From assembly GCA_017442855.1 (NCBI GenBank), contig JAFSPM010000030.1, forward strand, positions 16,575-80,574: a stretch of 64,000 nucleotides of DNA. The letters run 5' to 3'. A model generated the notes under the pieces. The model made no database searches. It worked only from the letters and a program-made list of their open reading frames with translations, and was not told where the DNA came from. The position numbers and the translations under genes were made by a program. This document shows, piece after piece, positions 46,036 through 54,079 of this stretch (the first letter of the stretch is position 1; every line of letters starts with the position of its first letter). The stretch comes from Bacteroidaceae bacterium (lineage in GTDB: Bacteria > Bacteroidota > Bacteroidia > Bacteroidales > Bacteroidaceae).

Positions 46036-46743
46036 ATGTACAGCTTAAAATATAAGGTAACGACAAGTACCTGCGACAGTGAGGGACGGCTGAAACTCTA
46101 TTCGGCCCTACAGATGATGCAGGACTGCTCAGAGATGTGGATTGACTCAGAGCCTGGTGTGAAGAAGTATTTTGCTGAGCAAAATATGGCTCAGCTGTTA
46201 GCTTCGCGACAGGTGGAGGTGATCCGAGTGCCGGAATACAAAGAAGAACTGATGGTGACATCGACCGTCTATGGTATGAAGCCGATGTTCGGTTTCCGTA
46301 ATACTTTCATCTACGATGCGGAAGGAAAGCCCTGCTACAAGACTTGGAGCATGGGCGCTTTCGTGGACAAGTCGAACGGCAAGCTGAAACGTGTCGATGA
46401 TGCCACCATCGCCTCGATGACGCTGGAGCCTCAGTTGGAGATGAACTACAAAGATTGTCGTATCATCCTGCCAAAAGAGGGTGGAACAACGCTTGACCCC
46501 ATCCGTGTGCTTCGTGCCGACATCGACTACAACAAGCACCTGAACAACGCCAACTACATCCGCATGGCGATGGAACTGCTGCCAGAGGACTTCGAGGTGA
46601 AGGGTCTGAGAGTTGAATATCGTGTACCAGCCAAGTTGGGTGACCAACTCATTCCGACATTGTTCCAGATTGACGGAGGTCTTATCGTCTCACTATCTAT
46701 CGGTAGTGAGGTCAGTGCTATCATCGAGTTCACAAAAGAATAA
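46036..46743 (+). CDS. acyl-ACP thioesterase
   Basis: 235 residues forming two hotdog halves: SLKYKVTTSTCDSEGRLKLY for the first, and LRADIDYNKHLNNANYIRMAM for the second (the D-x-N-x-H-x-N-N motif). It resembles Bacteroidales FatA/FatB-like thioesterases that release fatty acids from acyl carrier protein. It heads a gene run with a DUF1349 lipoprotein, an acyltransferase-fold protein and a glycerate kinase, spaced 28, 0 and -4 nt. Confidence 0.9.
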   Translation: MYSLKYKVTTSTCDSEGRLKLYSALQMMQDCSEMWIDSEPGVKKYFAEQNMAQLLASRQVEVIRVPEYKEELMVTSTVYGMKPMFGFRNTFIYDAEGKPCYKTWSMGAFVDKSNGKLKRVDDATIASMTLEPQLEMNYKDCRIILPKEGGTTLDPIRVLRADIDYNKHLNNANYIRMAMELLPEDFEVKGLRVEYRVPAKLGDQLIPTLFQIDGGLIVSLSIGSEVSAIIEFTKE

Positions 46744-46771
46744 CGCTTTTTATTATAAAACAAAGAACCAA

Positions 46772-47509
46772 ATGAGAAAGATACTTTTCAGTATTGTAAC
46801 ATCCTGTTTGATGTTCACAGCTTGTGGACATCAGCCACAAAATGAAACAAACATGGAGTTTACAGACAATGTGAAAGAGGCCCTCGCAGACAGTGGCCGA
46901 ATCGATTTGAACAGTCTTCAGTGGACGAGGGAACCAGGTGGATTCGAGGTGAAGGGTGACACCATTCTCATCACCACCGCACCGCACACCGACCTCTGGC
47001 AGCGCACGTACTATCACTTCCAGAACGACAATGCCCCTGTGTTACAGATGAAGACGCGCGAAAAGTTCTTCAGCTTTGTGGTGAAGACAGACTTTACACA
47101 GAGTCATCAGCGCTTTGACCAGTGCGGTATTGTGATGTACCTGGATAGCGAGAACTGGCTAAAAGGCTCTGTGGAATATGAGAACGACGAGTTCCAGCAC
47201 CTGGGCAGCGTAGCCACCAACAAAGGCTATTCTGATTGGGCTACAACGGCTATTCCTGCAGATGTAAAGACCATGTGGTATCGCTTCTCACGTCGAGAGG
47301 ATGACTATTGCATCGAGTGTTCCACCAACGGCATCGATTTCAGTCAGATGCGCATCTGCCACATGTATGCCGGTGCCGACGAAATCAGCTTTGGCATCTA
47401 TGCTTGTTCGCCAGAGGATTCATCTTTTACGGCAATCTTCTCGGACATGAGGATTACCGAATGTGCATGGAAGGCTCACGATGGCCAGCAACCTGATGAA
47501 GAGAAGTAA
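46772..47509 (+). CDS. DUF1349 concanavalin-like lipoprotein
   Basis: 245 residues from the ATG at 46772. A lipoprotein signal (MRKILFSIVTSCLMFTAC, lipobox FTAC) is followed by a DUF1349 domain (WTREPGGFEVKGDTILITT, TDLWQRTYYHF, FDQCGIVMYLDSENWLKGSVEYE, SFGIYACSPEDSSF). This domain has a jelly-roll, concanavalin-type fold thought to bind carbohydrates. Membrane anchoring in the periplasm or outer membrane is likely. It directly precedes the HxxxD acyltransferase-fold gene. Confidence 0.88.
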   Translation: MRKILFSIVTSCLMFTACGHQPQNETNMEFTDNVKEALADSGRIDLNSLQWTREPGGFEVKGDTILITTAPHTDLWQRTYYHFQNDNAPVLQMKTREKFFSFVVKTDFTQSHQRFDQCGIVMYLDSENWLKGSVEYENDEFQHLGSVATNKGYSDWATTAIPADVKTMWYRFSRREDDYCIECSTNGIDFSQMRICHMYAGADEISFGIYACSPEDSSFTAIFSDMRITECAWKAHDGQQPDEEK

Positions 47510-48805
47510 ATGATGAAGCGCCTATATATTGAACGATTTTACTTAAACCGGGCAGACAACGAGTACCCTATGACGGTGCGCGTCATGCTGCGATTAACAG
47601 ACAAGGTAGATGAGCAGGTTCTCGCTGATGCCCTGATGGCTACACAACTACGATACCCCTATCTCTGTGTTAAGCTGGGCATTGTGCGTGATGCCGATGG
47701 CTGTGAACACTTCGTATATGAGGATAATTCTAAGCCTTGGGTACTCAGTAAAGGAGAACGGCCCGTTTGCCTGTTCGGTGAAGAAGCCAATGAGCATCTG
47801 TTGGCTTTCTCCTGGTGGGACGACTGCGTCGCATTGGATTTCTCACATGTTCTTATCGACGGCGACAGTGCCTATCGCCTGTTGCGCACACTCCTCTACG
47901 AGTATTGCCAAAGGCGTTATGACCATGATTTGAGCCGTGAGGGGGTATGGTTGGCTGGCGATGCCATCGACGAAGCAGAATGGACAGACCCTGCCACACT
48001 GCCAAGACCTGCTGAAATTCATCCTCTTACGCTGCCTGAACGGCCTAAAGTCATCAATCTCATGACGGAGGCTGTCAGTCCCATTGCAGAACGGAAAGAA
48101 GTGGTGCAGATACGCATAGCCGAGGAGCAGTTGATGCAGCAGGTACGGGCCTGCGGTGCGACGCCAGCCACCTTCCTCTCGCTGGCTTTGGCACGTGCCA
48201 TAGCACGGCTTCATCCTGACAGTGCGCCATCGGTTCCAACGGTATGCATGGCCGTTAACCTGAGAAAAGCCATGGGCACTCCTCTGGCTCATCACTCCAT
48301 GGTAGGCGGTCTGTTTCTCCCGTTAGGACAGGAACTGGCCGAAAAGAGTTTCTCCGATCAGGCGAAAGTCTTTAGGGAGATGGTGACCGAGCAGACTTAT
48401 CCAGACAATTTGCAAGCCTACTTCTGGCAGACACAAGACCGCATGGACATGATGGAGAAGCTGCCCACGGTCAATGCCCGACACCAGGCCTTTGCCCCTG
48501 TGAACACGCTGATGGGGCAGATGGCCTCCTGTATGCTGAGTTATGTGGGGAAAGCCGATCTGGGAGCCGCAGAGCAATATGTCAAGGAGATGGTAGCCGA
48601 GGCCGACGCCGCCTATATGATTGTGCTGGAGGCCAGTGCTGCAGGCGGCATGTTTACCATCAGCTTCAGCCATCGGTTTACCGACGATGCTTATCTCGAT
48701 GCTTTCCTCGATGAACTGCGTAGGCAGAACCTGACCTGTGAGATTGCTGACCGCCATCCGTTGCAGTTGGCACCAATCGCTGACTATCGAAACAAATTGT
48801 TATGA
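47510..48805 (+). CDS. condensation/acyltransferase-superfamily protein (HxxxDG motif)
   Basis: 431 residues; the start may be one codon later (double ATG). It has the N-terminal MKRLYIERFYLNRADNEYPM block and the catalytic HxxxDG as SHVLIDGDSAY near residue 115. A later LRKAMGTPLAHHSMVGGLF resembles the bridging region of alcohol acetyltransferase or NRPS-condensation-fold enzymes, and a C-terminal SFSHRFTDDAYLDAFLDELR is present. It has no carrier-protein domain. It probably transfers an acyl group to an alcohol or amine; the thioesterase upstream and glycerate kinase downstream (4-nt overlap) suggest lipid or glycerate-linked chemistry, but the product is unknown. Confidence 0.75.
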   Translation: MMKRLYIERFYLNRADNEYPMTVRVMLRLTDKVDEQVLADALMATQLRYPYLCVKLGIVRDADGCEHFVYEDNSKPWVLSKGERPVCLFGEEANEHLLAFSWWDDCVALDFSHVLIDGDSAYRLLRTLLYEYCQRRYDHDLSREGVWLAGDAIDEAEWTDPATLPRPAEIHPLTLPERPKVINLMTEAVSPIAERKEVVQIRIAEEQLMQQVRACGATPATFLSLALARAIARLHPDSAPSVPTVCMAVNLRKAMGTPLAHHSMVGGLFLPLGQELAEKSFSDQAKVFREMVTEQTYPDNLQAYFWQTQDRMDMMEKLPTVNARHQAFAPVNTLMGQMASCMLSYVGKADLGAAEQYVKEMVAEADAAYMIVLEASAAGGMFTISFSHRFTDDAYLDAFLDELRRQNLTCEIADRHPLQLAPIADYRNKLL

Positions 48806-49857
48806 TGAAAATAATAGTCGCAATAGATTCATTCAAGGGGTGCCTGACCTCGAAAGAGGCTAATCAGGCAGCAGCTGAGGGTATCAGGAACCGATATCCT
48901 GACGCGGATGTTGTGCAAGTGCCAGTCAGCGATGGCGGTGAAGGCTTTATGGAAGCTTTCCATGCGGCTATCGGTGGGGAGTTAATAGAGTTGACGGTAA
49001 GAGATCCGTTAATGAGGCCAGTCATAGCCCATTATTTGCTTGAAGAAAAGCTGGCCGTGATAGAAATCGCACAAGCCAGTGGATTGACGCTGCTTACCAG
49101 AGAGGAACGGAATCCTATGGTGGCTACCAGTTACGGTACGGGCCAGTTGGTGGCCGATGCTGTCCGAAAAGGCGCAGAGCACATCATTTTAGGACTTGGC
49201 GGCAGCGCAACCAGTGACGCAGGTGTTGGAATGCTCCGTGCACTCATTGATAGTTTCGCGAAACATGGCGAGTGGGATGACATCGAGGAGCTGAAGCATG
49301 TCCGTTTTACGATAGCTTCCGACGTCAAGAATCCGCTCTGTGGCGAGAACGGAGCGGCACACGTCTTTGCTCCACAAAAAGGTGCGACGCCAGAAATGGT
49401 ACTTCAACTCGACAAACGCGCCAGGAAGTTTGCAGATATTTCTGCCAAGCATTTCGGCTATGACCGCTCTGAACAGGAGGGCGCAGGAGCTGCTGGCGGT
49501 TTGGGATATGCTTTCCTGCAATATTTGAATGCAGATTGCAAACCAGGCATTGAACTGTTGCTTGACACCATCCGGTTTCGTGAGATAGTCAAGGATGCCA
49601 GCCTCGTTATCACAGGCGAAGGCTCTGCTGACCGTCAGACGCTGATGGGCAAGCTTCCCGTGGGAATCCTGAAGCAATCAGGCAATGTGCCCGTTTGTCT
49701 TATAGCAGGCAGAATCAGCGACAGACAGGAACTGTTGAATGCAGGTTTTGCCCATGTTGAGTGCATTAATCCAGAATGTATCACCCTCGAAGAAGCCATG
49801 CGCAAGGAGGTGGCCACTCAAAATATCATCGATACCGTAAGGAAGATTATTTCATAG
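48802..49857 (+). CDS. glycerate 2-kinase (GlxK/GarK family)
   Basis: 351 residues; start overlaps the previous stop (ATGATGA), the second ATG also being possible. Family motifs: IVAIDSFKGCLTSKEANQA, VPVSDGGEGFMEAF, IILGLGGSATSDAGVGMLRAL and GAGAAGGLGYAFLQYL, ending with VITGEGSADRQTLMGKLPVG. It phosphorylates D-glycerate to 2-phosphoglycerate in the cytoplasm. Directly after its stop a fragment of a GNAT gene begins. Confidence 0.93.
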   Translation: MMKIIVAIDSFKGCLTSKEANQAAAEGIRNRYPDADVVQVPVSDGGEGFMEAFHAAIGGELIELTVRDPLMRPVIAHYLLEEKLAVIEIAQASGLTLLTREERNPMVATSYGTGQLVADAVRKGAEHIILGLGGSATSDAGVGMLRALIDSFAKHGEWDDIEELKHVRFTIASDVKNPLCGENGAAHVFAPQKGATPEMVLQLDKRARKFADISAKHFGYDRSEQEGAGAAGGLGYAFLQYLNADCKPGIELLLDTIRFREIVKDASLVITGEGSADRQTLMGKLPVGILKQSGNVPVCLIAGRISDRQELLNAGFAHVECINPECITLEEAMRKEVATQNIIDTVRKIIS

Positions 49858-50007
49858 AAGCACGGCTTCACCTATTGTGGTATCATCTATCTTGCCAACG
49901 GACGGAGCAGCGAGAGCCGCCAAGCTCGCTTGGATGGCCGAGTCGTGACGGACGAAGGCGAAGCCAACGGTGATGAGCGTCTCGCTTATCAGAAAAGGAC
50001 AAAGTAA
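49858..50007 (+). pseudogene. C-terminal remnant of a GNAT acetyltransferase with inserted element
   Basis: Immediately after the glycerate kinase stop the same frame reads KHGFTYCGIIYLANG, then 22 odd residues, then DERLAYQKRTK and stop. KHGF...GIIYLANGDERLAYQK is the familiar tail of GNAT acetyltransferases; the rest of the gene is gone. The inserted residues are encoded by the hairpin element at 49902-49970. Confidence 0.6.
49902..49970 (+). repeat. in-frame hairpin element, family A, copy 1 (in GNAT remnant)
   Basis: 69 bp including one copy of the flanking repeat; GCCAACGG stands at both edges (49894-49901 and 49963-49970). The stem is CAAGC-TC-GCTTG near 49921-49932. It adds 23 codons without breaking the frame and encodes SSES...LDGRV...EGEAN. 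Confidence 0.7.
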
Positions 50008-50402
50008 TGCAGATAATACTCGCTTCCGCAAAAATTATGAATGTTTCGATTAAGCGAGAACAAAGTGAACTTGTTCGCTTTGTCGAGCGTGAGAAACATG
50101 GGACGAAGTCCAACGATAAGCTTAAGGCTGTACCGGATGTTAGCTTGTCAACGCCTCGTTTCCAAAATGAGGCAGAGTCCTTTGCTAGGGATATGACTCA
50201 GTATTCGGCAGAGGCGATAGCCGAAATGCTGGGCTGTGCGGAGAACGGCTACGCTGTCCTTCAGGCCACTGTCAAGGGCTACAGGGAGGAGCAGACCATC
50301 GTCGGTACGACGAAAGCTCTGGCATACTCCATCCACAACATGGTGGTGCTGAAGCGCAATACCCGTCTGAAAGAGCGCCTAAAAGAACAATCCAGTTCAT
50401 AA
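50007..50402 (+). pseudogene. YaaA (UPF0246) N-terminal piece with inserted element and foreign C terminus
   Basis: 131 codons. It begins MQIILASAKIMN, continues after 24 odd codons as DKLKAVPDVSLSTPRFQNEA then ESFARDMTQYSAEAIAEMLGC, the start of the YaaA peroxide-stress family (normally about 250 residues). After that the text (AENGYAVLQATVKGYREEQT...LKEQSSS) no longer follows YaaA and I do not recognise it. The odd codons are the family-B hairpin element at 50043-50114. The start ATG overlaps the GNAT remnant stop (TAATG). It is most likely a chimeric, non-functional gene. Confidence 0.55.
50043..50114 (+). repeat. in-frame hairpin element, family B (in yaaA piece)
   Basis: 72 bp between the codons for MN and DKLK. 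It contains AAAGTGAAC-TT-GTTCGCTTT, a near-perfect hairpin around 50062-50081. The beginning CGATTAAGCGAGAACAAAGT resembles 44548-44567 upstream of the 115-bp element. No clear target duplication. Confidence 0.55.
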
Positions 50403-50462
50403 ACAATTATAAATAATAGGGAAAAGTTACTGAAAAATGCTCGGAATCTCGACTTTTTTCAC

Positions 50463-50470
50463 TATATTTG
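50463..50470 (+). promoter_or_regulatory. -7 box of the DUF362 gene
   Basis: TATATTTG, 55 nt before the chosen ATG. Confidence 0.55.
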
Positions 50471-50525
50471 CGACGTCTTTTAATGGACTTACAACACTAT
50501 AACAATGAAGCAAAAAGGTATCATT

Positions 50526-51512
50526 ATGAAGAAGTCATTGATAATTGCTGTATTGGTGCTGGTGGCATCGACAGCAGCTCTTGCACAGAGCACGGTATAT
50601 CTGACCAGGGAGATTAGCCCCGAGTCGTTAGTGAAAATCTACAAGGCACTGGGCGTTCCTGCCAAAGGTCGTGTAGCTGTCAAGATGAGCACTGGCGAAG
50701 GTAGCAATCCCAACTACCTAAAACCCGAACTTGTCAAGGATTTGATTTTCGAGGTAGACGGCACTATCGTGGAATGTAACACCGCCTACGGCAATGCACC
50801 TGCTGACAAGAAGGATGACCGCAACAACTCTGCTAACCACTGGAAGGTAATCGAGCGCCACGGATTCACGAAGTACTTCCCCGTGGACATCATGGACGAA
50901 TATGATGAGATTCGCATTCCCGTGAAGGACCAGACAAACATCAAGTTCGACATTGTGGGAGGCCACATGGCCAACTACGACTTCATGATTGCGCTGAACC
51001 ACTTCAAAGGTCACCCCATGGGCGGCTACGGCGGTGCGCTGAAGAACCTCAGCATCGGCTGTGCCAGTCAGAACGGCAAGGCCTACATCCACTCAGCAGG
51101 CAAGATGGAGAAGCTGGACATGTCAAAACTCTGGACACCTGAGTACATCGGCAACCAGGACGGATTCCTCGAATCGATGGCGGCTGCTGCACAGGCTGTG
51201 GTGAACTACTTCCAGAGGCAGAACGGCATCATCTATATCTCGGTGATGAACAACATGTCGATAGACTGCGACTGCGTGGACCATCCAGCACCCGTGAAAC
51301 TGGAAGATTTTGGCATCCTTGCATCAACAGACCCTGTGGCTCTCGACCAGGCTTGTATCGACATCATCAATAACCAGCAGGTGACTGCAAAGAACGACCC
51401 TACCGACCTGCTGAACCGTATCAACAAGCAACACGGTATCCACACCATCGAACATGCCGAAAAGATTGGTCTTGGCAGCCGCCAGTACACGTTGGTAAGT
51501 ATTGATAAATAG
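50526..51512 (+). CDS. DUF362 secreted protein
   Basis: 328 residues from the ATG at 50526 (MKKSLIIAVLVLVASTAALAQ, a standard signal peptide); an ATG seven codons earlier (50505) is also possible. The body has DUF362 blocks: VAVKMSTGEGSNPNYLKPELV, EVDGTIVECNTAYG, VGGHMANYDFMIALNHFKGH and GGYGGALKNLSIGCAS, then DCDCVDHPAPVKLEDFGILASTDPVALDQA. The usual ferredoxin-type cysteine motif of many DUF362 proteins is missing; only CDC and scattered Cys remain. Function is unknown; periplasmic location is inferred from the signal. Confidence 0.88.
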   Translation: MKKSLIIAVLVLVASTAALAQSTVYLTREISPESLVKIYKALGVPAKGRVAVKMSTGEGSNPNYLKPELVKDLIFEVDGTIVECNTAYGNAPADKKDDRNNSANHWKVIERHGFTKYFPVDIMDEYDEIRIPVKDQTNIKFDIVGGHMANYDFMIALNHFKGHPMGGYGGALKNLSIGCASQNGKAYIHSAGKMEKLDMSKLWTPEYIGNQDGFLESMAAAAQAVVNYFQRQNGIIYISVMNNMSIDCDCVDHPAPVKLEDFGILASTDPVALDQACIDIINNQQVTAKNDPTDLLNRINKQHGIHTIEHAEKIGLGSRQYTLVSIDK

Positions 51513-51550
51513 AAATTACAACTATGGATAATAGCTTTTTCATGGTTCTA

Positions 51551-52801
51551 TCATAGTTCATCCCAACGCATGGAATATGCACCAAACAGTTTGATGGGTA
51601 TTTGCAGTTCTGTGGCTGTATTGCGCCAGTCTTTGATGGCGGCGCGAACCTCTTCGACAATCTCGGTGGCTTCCTGCCTTTCAAGCATATAGCTTTCGCT
51701 TGCGGAGAGTAGGACGTTGATGTCCGACTCTTCTGTGTATGAGTCGATGAGCAGGCATTGGTGTGACTTTGCTCCTGGGTTGATGTCGTATGCTGGCGAT
51801 AGCGTCCAGCCTTTCGGGGTAAGCAGGAAACCATGATTGCGGAAGTGGTCATCAGTGTTGCCGAACATGATGTTGAAAGCCACTCTGCGATAGAGTTCTC
51901 TGAGATTCTGTTGCACATCGGTGCAAGCGTGCAGAATGAAATCCACGATGTCAAGATAACCATTGCCCGTGCTGCTGCCGGCTCCGTCATCAAGACCAAG
52001 CAATGACATAGCAGAGGCGAAATGGATACGACGGCCATCCTTTGTCCTGTCGAAACGTTCGGAGAGCAGCAGGTCGCGGTCTTTTGAAATCCTGATAGTG
52101 CGCGTCTTTGCCACATGGATGCCAGCCTTGGCAGCGAGCTGATGCGAGAAATGCTCAATGAGTTCCGTATTCTCCAAATCCTTTTTTGACGGGAACTTGG
52201 CCACATATAGTGTGCCATCGGTATCGACCACATTAGCCTTTGGACGAGCGCCACCGAGCGAGGTTCCTGGGTCAATCAACTGGTCGAGCCAACGTTGTTC
52301 CGGCAATTCGTTGCGTTCTTCCGCCAACTCAATCTCATGGCATGCATCGCACAAGGCACGAAGGCTTTCAATTGGAGGAACAAGGTATTTTTCGCTTGTA
52401 TTGATGAAGCCATTGTTTTCTTCTTCCTTGTAGCGTATGCCACCCATACGGGTGAAGTCCTCAATGCCGATAAGGTAGTCGTAGTTGGTGAGCATACGTG
52501 TCGGCCTCCCTTCCGTCTGGGCCGTCAGTCGTTCCCTGCGGTCAAGCAACAAGCGTCCCCAACGGTCGGGGAAGGAATCCTTGACGAAACCGAATACATT
52601 GTCATTACCACGAGGATGCTGCAACGAAGGAACATTCATCAGGTCACCGCTCAGCAGAATCCCGCCATATTGCTTCAGCCAATCGCGAGAATACTCAAAG
52701 ACAAAGTGATCCTTGCCACGAACATGCTCGTAGCCCAGTATTCCTATCTCCTGAGGTGTAGAAAGGAAGTCGAAATCTGCGTAAACCGTAATCTTTTTCA
52801 T
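51551..52801 (-). CDS. hipA: HipA-type serine/threonine kinase toxin
   Basis: 416 residues. An N-terminal HipA_N-like segment (YGGILLSGDLMNVPS, FGFVKDSFPDRWGRLLL) precedes the kinase: GTSLGGARPKANV (P-loop-like), YVAKFPSKKD with Lys, NIMFGNTDDHFRNHGF near residue 312 with the catalytic Asp and Asn, and LSPAYDINP as the metal-binding Asp. HipA kinases phosphorylate a tRNA synthetase or other targets and cause dormancy. The gene overlaps hipB by 4 nt. Confidence 0.93.
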   Translation of the reverse strand: MKKITVYADFDFLSTPQEIGILGYEHVRGKDHFVFEYSRDWLKQYGGILLSGDLMNVPSLQHPRGNDNVFGFVKDSFPDRWGRLLLDRRERLTAQTEGRPTRMLTNYDYLIGIEDFTRMGGIRYKEEENNGFINTSEKYLVPPIESLRALCDACHEIELAEERNELPEQRWLDQLIDPGTSLGGARPKANVVDTDGTLYVAKFPSKKDLENTELIEHFSHQLAAKAGIHVAKTRTIRISKDRDLLLSERFDRTKDGRRIHFASAMSLLGLDDGAGSSTGNGYLDIVDFILHACTDVQQNLRELYRRVAFNIMFGNTDDHFRNHGFLLTPKGWTLSPAYDINPGAKSHQCLLIDSYTEESDINVLLSASESYMLERQEATEIVEEVRAAIKDWRNTATELQIPIKLFGAYSMRWDEL

Positions 52802-53097
52802 TTCCTCAGCAATTCTGCATCCTGAAGCTGACGGCCAAGAGCGTCATCGGCAGCAAGCAGGGTGATGTCGTTTTCCAGATTCAGCGCAAAGAGTACGCGT
52901 GCATAAATGCCCATGGAGACTGTCGGGTCGCCATGTTCTACTTTAGAGACAGTCAGGCGTGTCACTGTCGCCCTGTCTGCTATGTCCTGCATGGACAGAT
53001 GCCTGCGCTTGCGAGCCAGCATAATCTGTTCGCCCATGATTTTCAGGTTCTGGCTCAATGCCCTTGGCATCGTCTTCCCAAATGTATTCTTACCCAT
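52798..53097 (-). CDS. hipB: HipB-type XRE antitoxin
   Basis: 99 residues with an XRE HTH (IMLARKRRHLSMQDIADRAT then VTRLTVSKVEHGDPTVSMGI). It should neutralise HipA and repress its own promoter. A full consensus promoter lies directly upstream (53117-53148); palindromic operators are not obvious. Confidence 0.92.
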   Translation of the reverse strand: MGKNTFGKTMPRALSQNLKIMGEQIMLARKRRHLSMQDIADRATVTRLTVSKVEHGDPTVSMGIYARVLFALNLENDITLLAADDALGRQLQDAELLRK

Positions 53098-53116
53098 AAT
53101 TGTACTTTATTGGGTG

Positions 53117-53148
53117 CAAAAATAAGAAATAATGTTTAATATAACAAA
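53117..53148 (-). promoter_or_regulatory. promoter of hipBA
   Basis: On the minus strand TTTG (53148-53145), 20 nt, TATTTTTG (53124-53117): exact consensus, 19 nt before the hipB ATG. Confidence 0.75.
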
Positions 53149-53236
53149 CATTTTGAGAAAAATCTACATTTCGTACTTCTATAATTCCTAATTTTTCCCA
53201 AAACTTCCTTCAAAAACAGCAATATTTCGGCTTTTC

Positions 53237-53806
53237 TTGCTAATTTTGTACTCAGATTTAAGTGAATTTATACCAAAAGAGCGAAACAAAGCAGACGATT
53301 ACCGCGAGAAAGCGTATCAGGGCGATACCAAGGCGATGAATAACCTCGGTGTCTGCTATGATCGTGGTACTGGCGTGAAGGTCAGCCTTGAACTTGCTTT
53401 TGAATGGTATATGAAGGCTGCTGACAAGGGTGATATGCAGTCGCAAGTGAACGTGGCCAACGCCTATTACCTTGGTGATGGCGTTGATTGTGACCACCAT
53501 AAAGCATTCCTATGGTATCGTGAGGCTGCTTTCCAAGGGCATGTCCTCTCCCAAAAGAACTGTGGAGCAGCCTACTGGAACGGCGATGGTGTAGAGAAAA
53601 ACCTCGAAGAGTGTGTCTTTTGGTATAAGTTGGCTGCCAATGGCGGCGATGCCCAGGCACAGTTTGCCACAGGCTGGTTCCTGATGACTGGCACAGGCGT
53701 ACCACAGGACGAGCGCAAGGGATTGAAGTGGATTCACAAGTCCATATTCCAAGGCTATCAGCCTGCAATAGACTATTGCAAGGAGCACGGTTACAAGTGG
53801 TATTGA
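53237..53806 (+). CDS. Sel1-like repeat protein (start uncertain)
   Basis: Up to 189 residues with four Sel1/TPR-like repeats of 36 residues: AMNNLGVCYDRGTGVKVSLE, SQVNVANAYYLGDGVDCDHH, SQKNCGAAYWNGDGVEKNLE and AQFATGWFLMTGTGVPQDER. These repeats usually mediate protein contacts. The only early in-frame starts are TTG at 53237 and 53246; both overlap a -7 box (TAATTTTG, 53241-53248), so either the box is chance, the start is a non-standard codon further down, or the 5' end is lost. The first in-frame ATG lies inside repeat 1. It is followed by DUF1294 after 4 nt. Confidence 0.75.
   Translation: MLILYSDLSEFIPKERNKADDYREKAYQGDTKAMNNLGVCYDRGTGVKVSLELAFEWYMKAADKGDMQSQVNVANAYYLGDGVDCDHHKAFLWYREAAFQGHVLSQKNCGAAYWNGDGVEKNLEECVFWYKLAANGGDAQAQFATGWFLMTGTGVPQDERKGLKWIHKSIFQGYQPAIDYCKEHGYKWY
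53241..53248 (+). promoter_or_regulatory. -7-like box overlapping the Sel1 start region
   Basis: TAATTTTG matches TAnnTTTG, in the intergenic region divergent from hipB. Confidence 0.4.
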
Positions 53807-53810
53807 GCGT

Positions 53811-54074
53811 ATGACACAGACGATAGTATATATACTCATTTGCATCAATGTAGTGACCTTCGTTGTCTATGGCATTGATAAGTGGAATGCCAAGCAAGGC
53901 AGCTGGCGCATATCAGAGGCCACTTTGCTTTCTCTCGCAGTTATCGGTGGAAGTATCGGGGCGTTGTTGGGCATGAAAGTCTGGCATCACAAGACAATGC
54001 ACAAGAAGTTCAAATATGGACTTCCTCTGATTCTGTTAGCTCAAATAGCCCTCATATATTTCATGAACAAATAA
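53811..54074 (+). CDS. DUF1294 small membrane protein
   Basis: 87 residues. Helix 1 (IVYILICINVVTFVVYGID), then the DUF1294 signature KWNAKQGSWRISEATLLSLA, GGSIGALLGMKVWHHKT and KKFKYGLPLILLAQIALIYF. The function of the family is unknown. It sits between Sel1 and SDR genes with gaps of 4-5 nt. Confidence 0.92.
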   Translation: MTQTIVYILICINVVTFVVYGIDKWNAKQGSWRISEATLLSLAVIGGSIGALLGMKVWHHKTMHKKFKYGLPLILLAQIALIYFMNK

Positions 54075-54079
54075 GAGAT

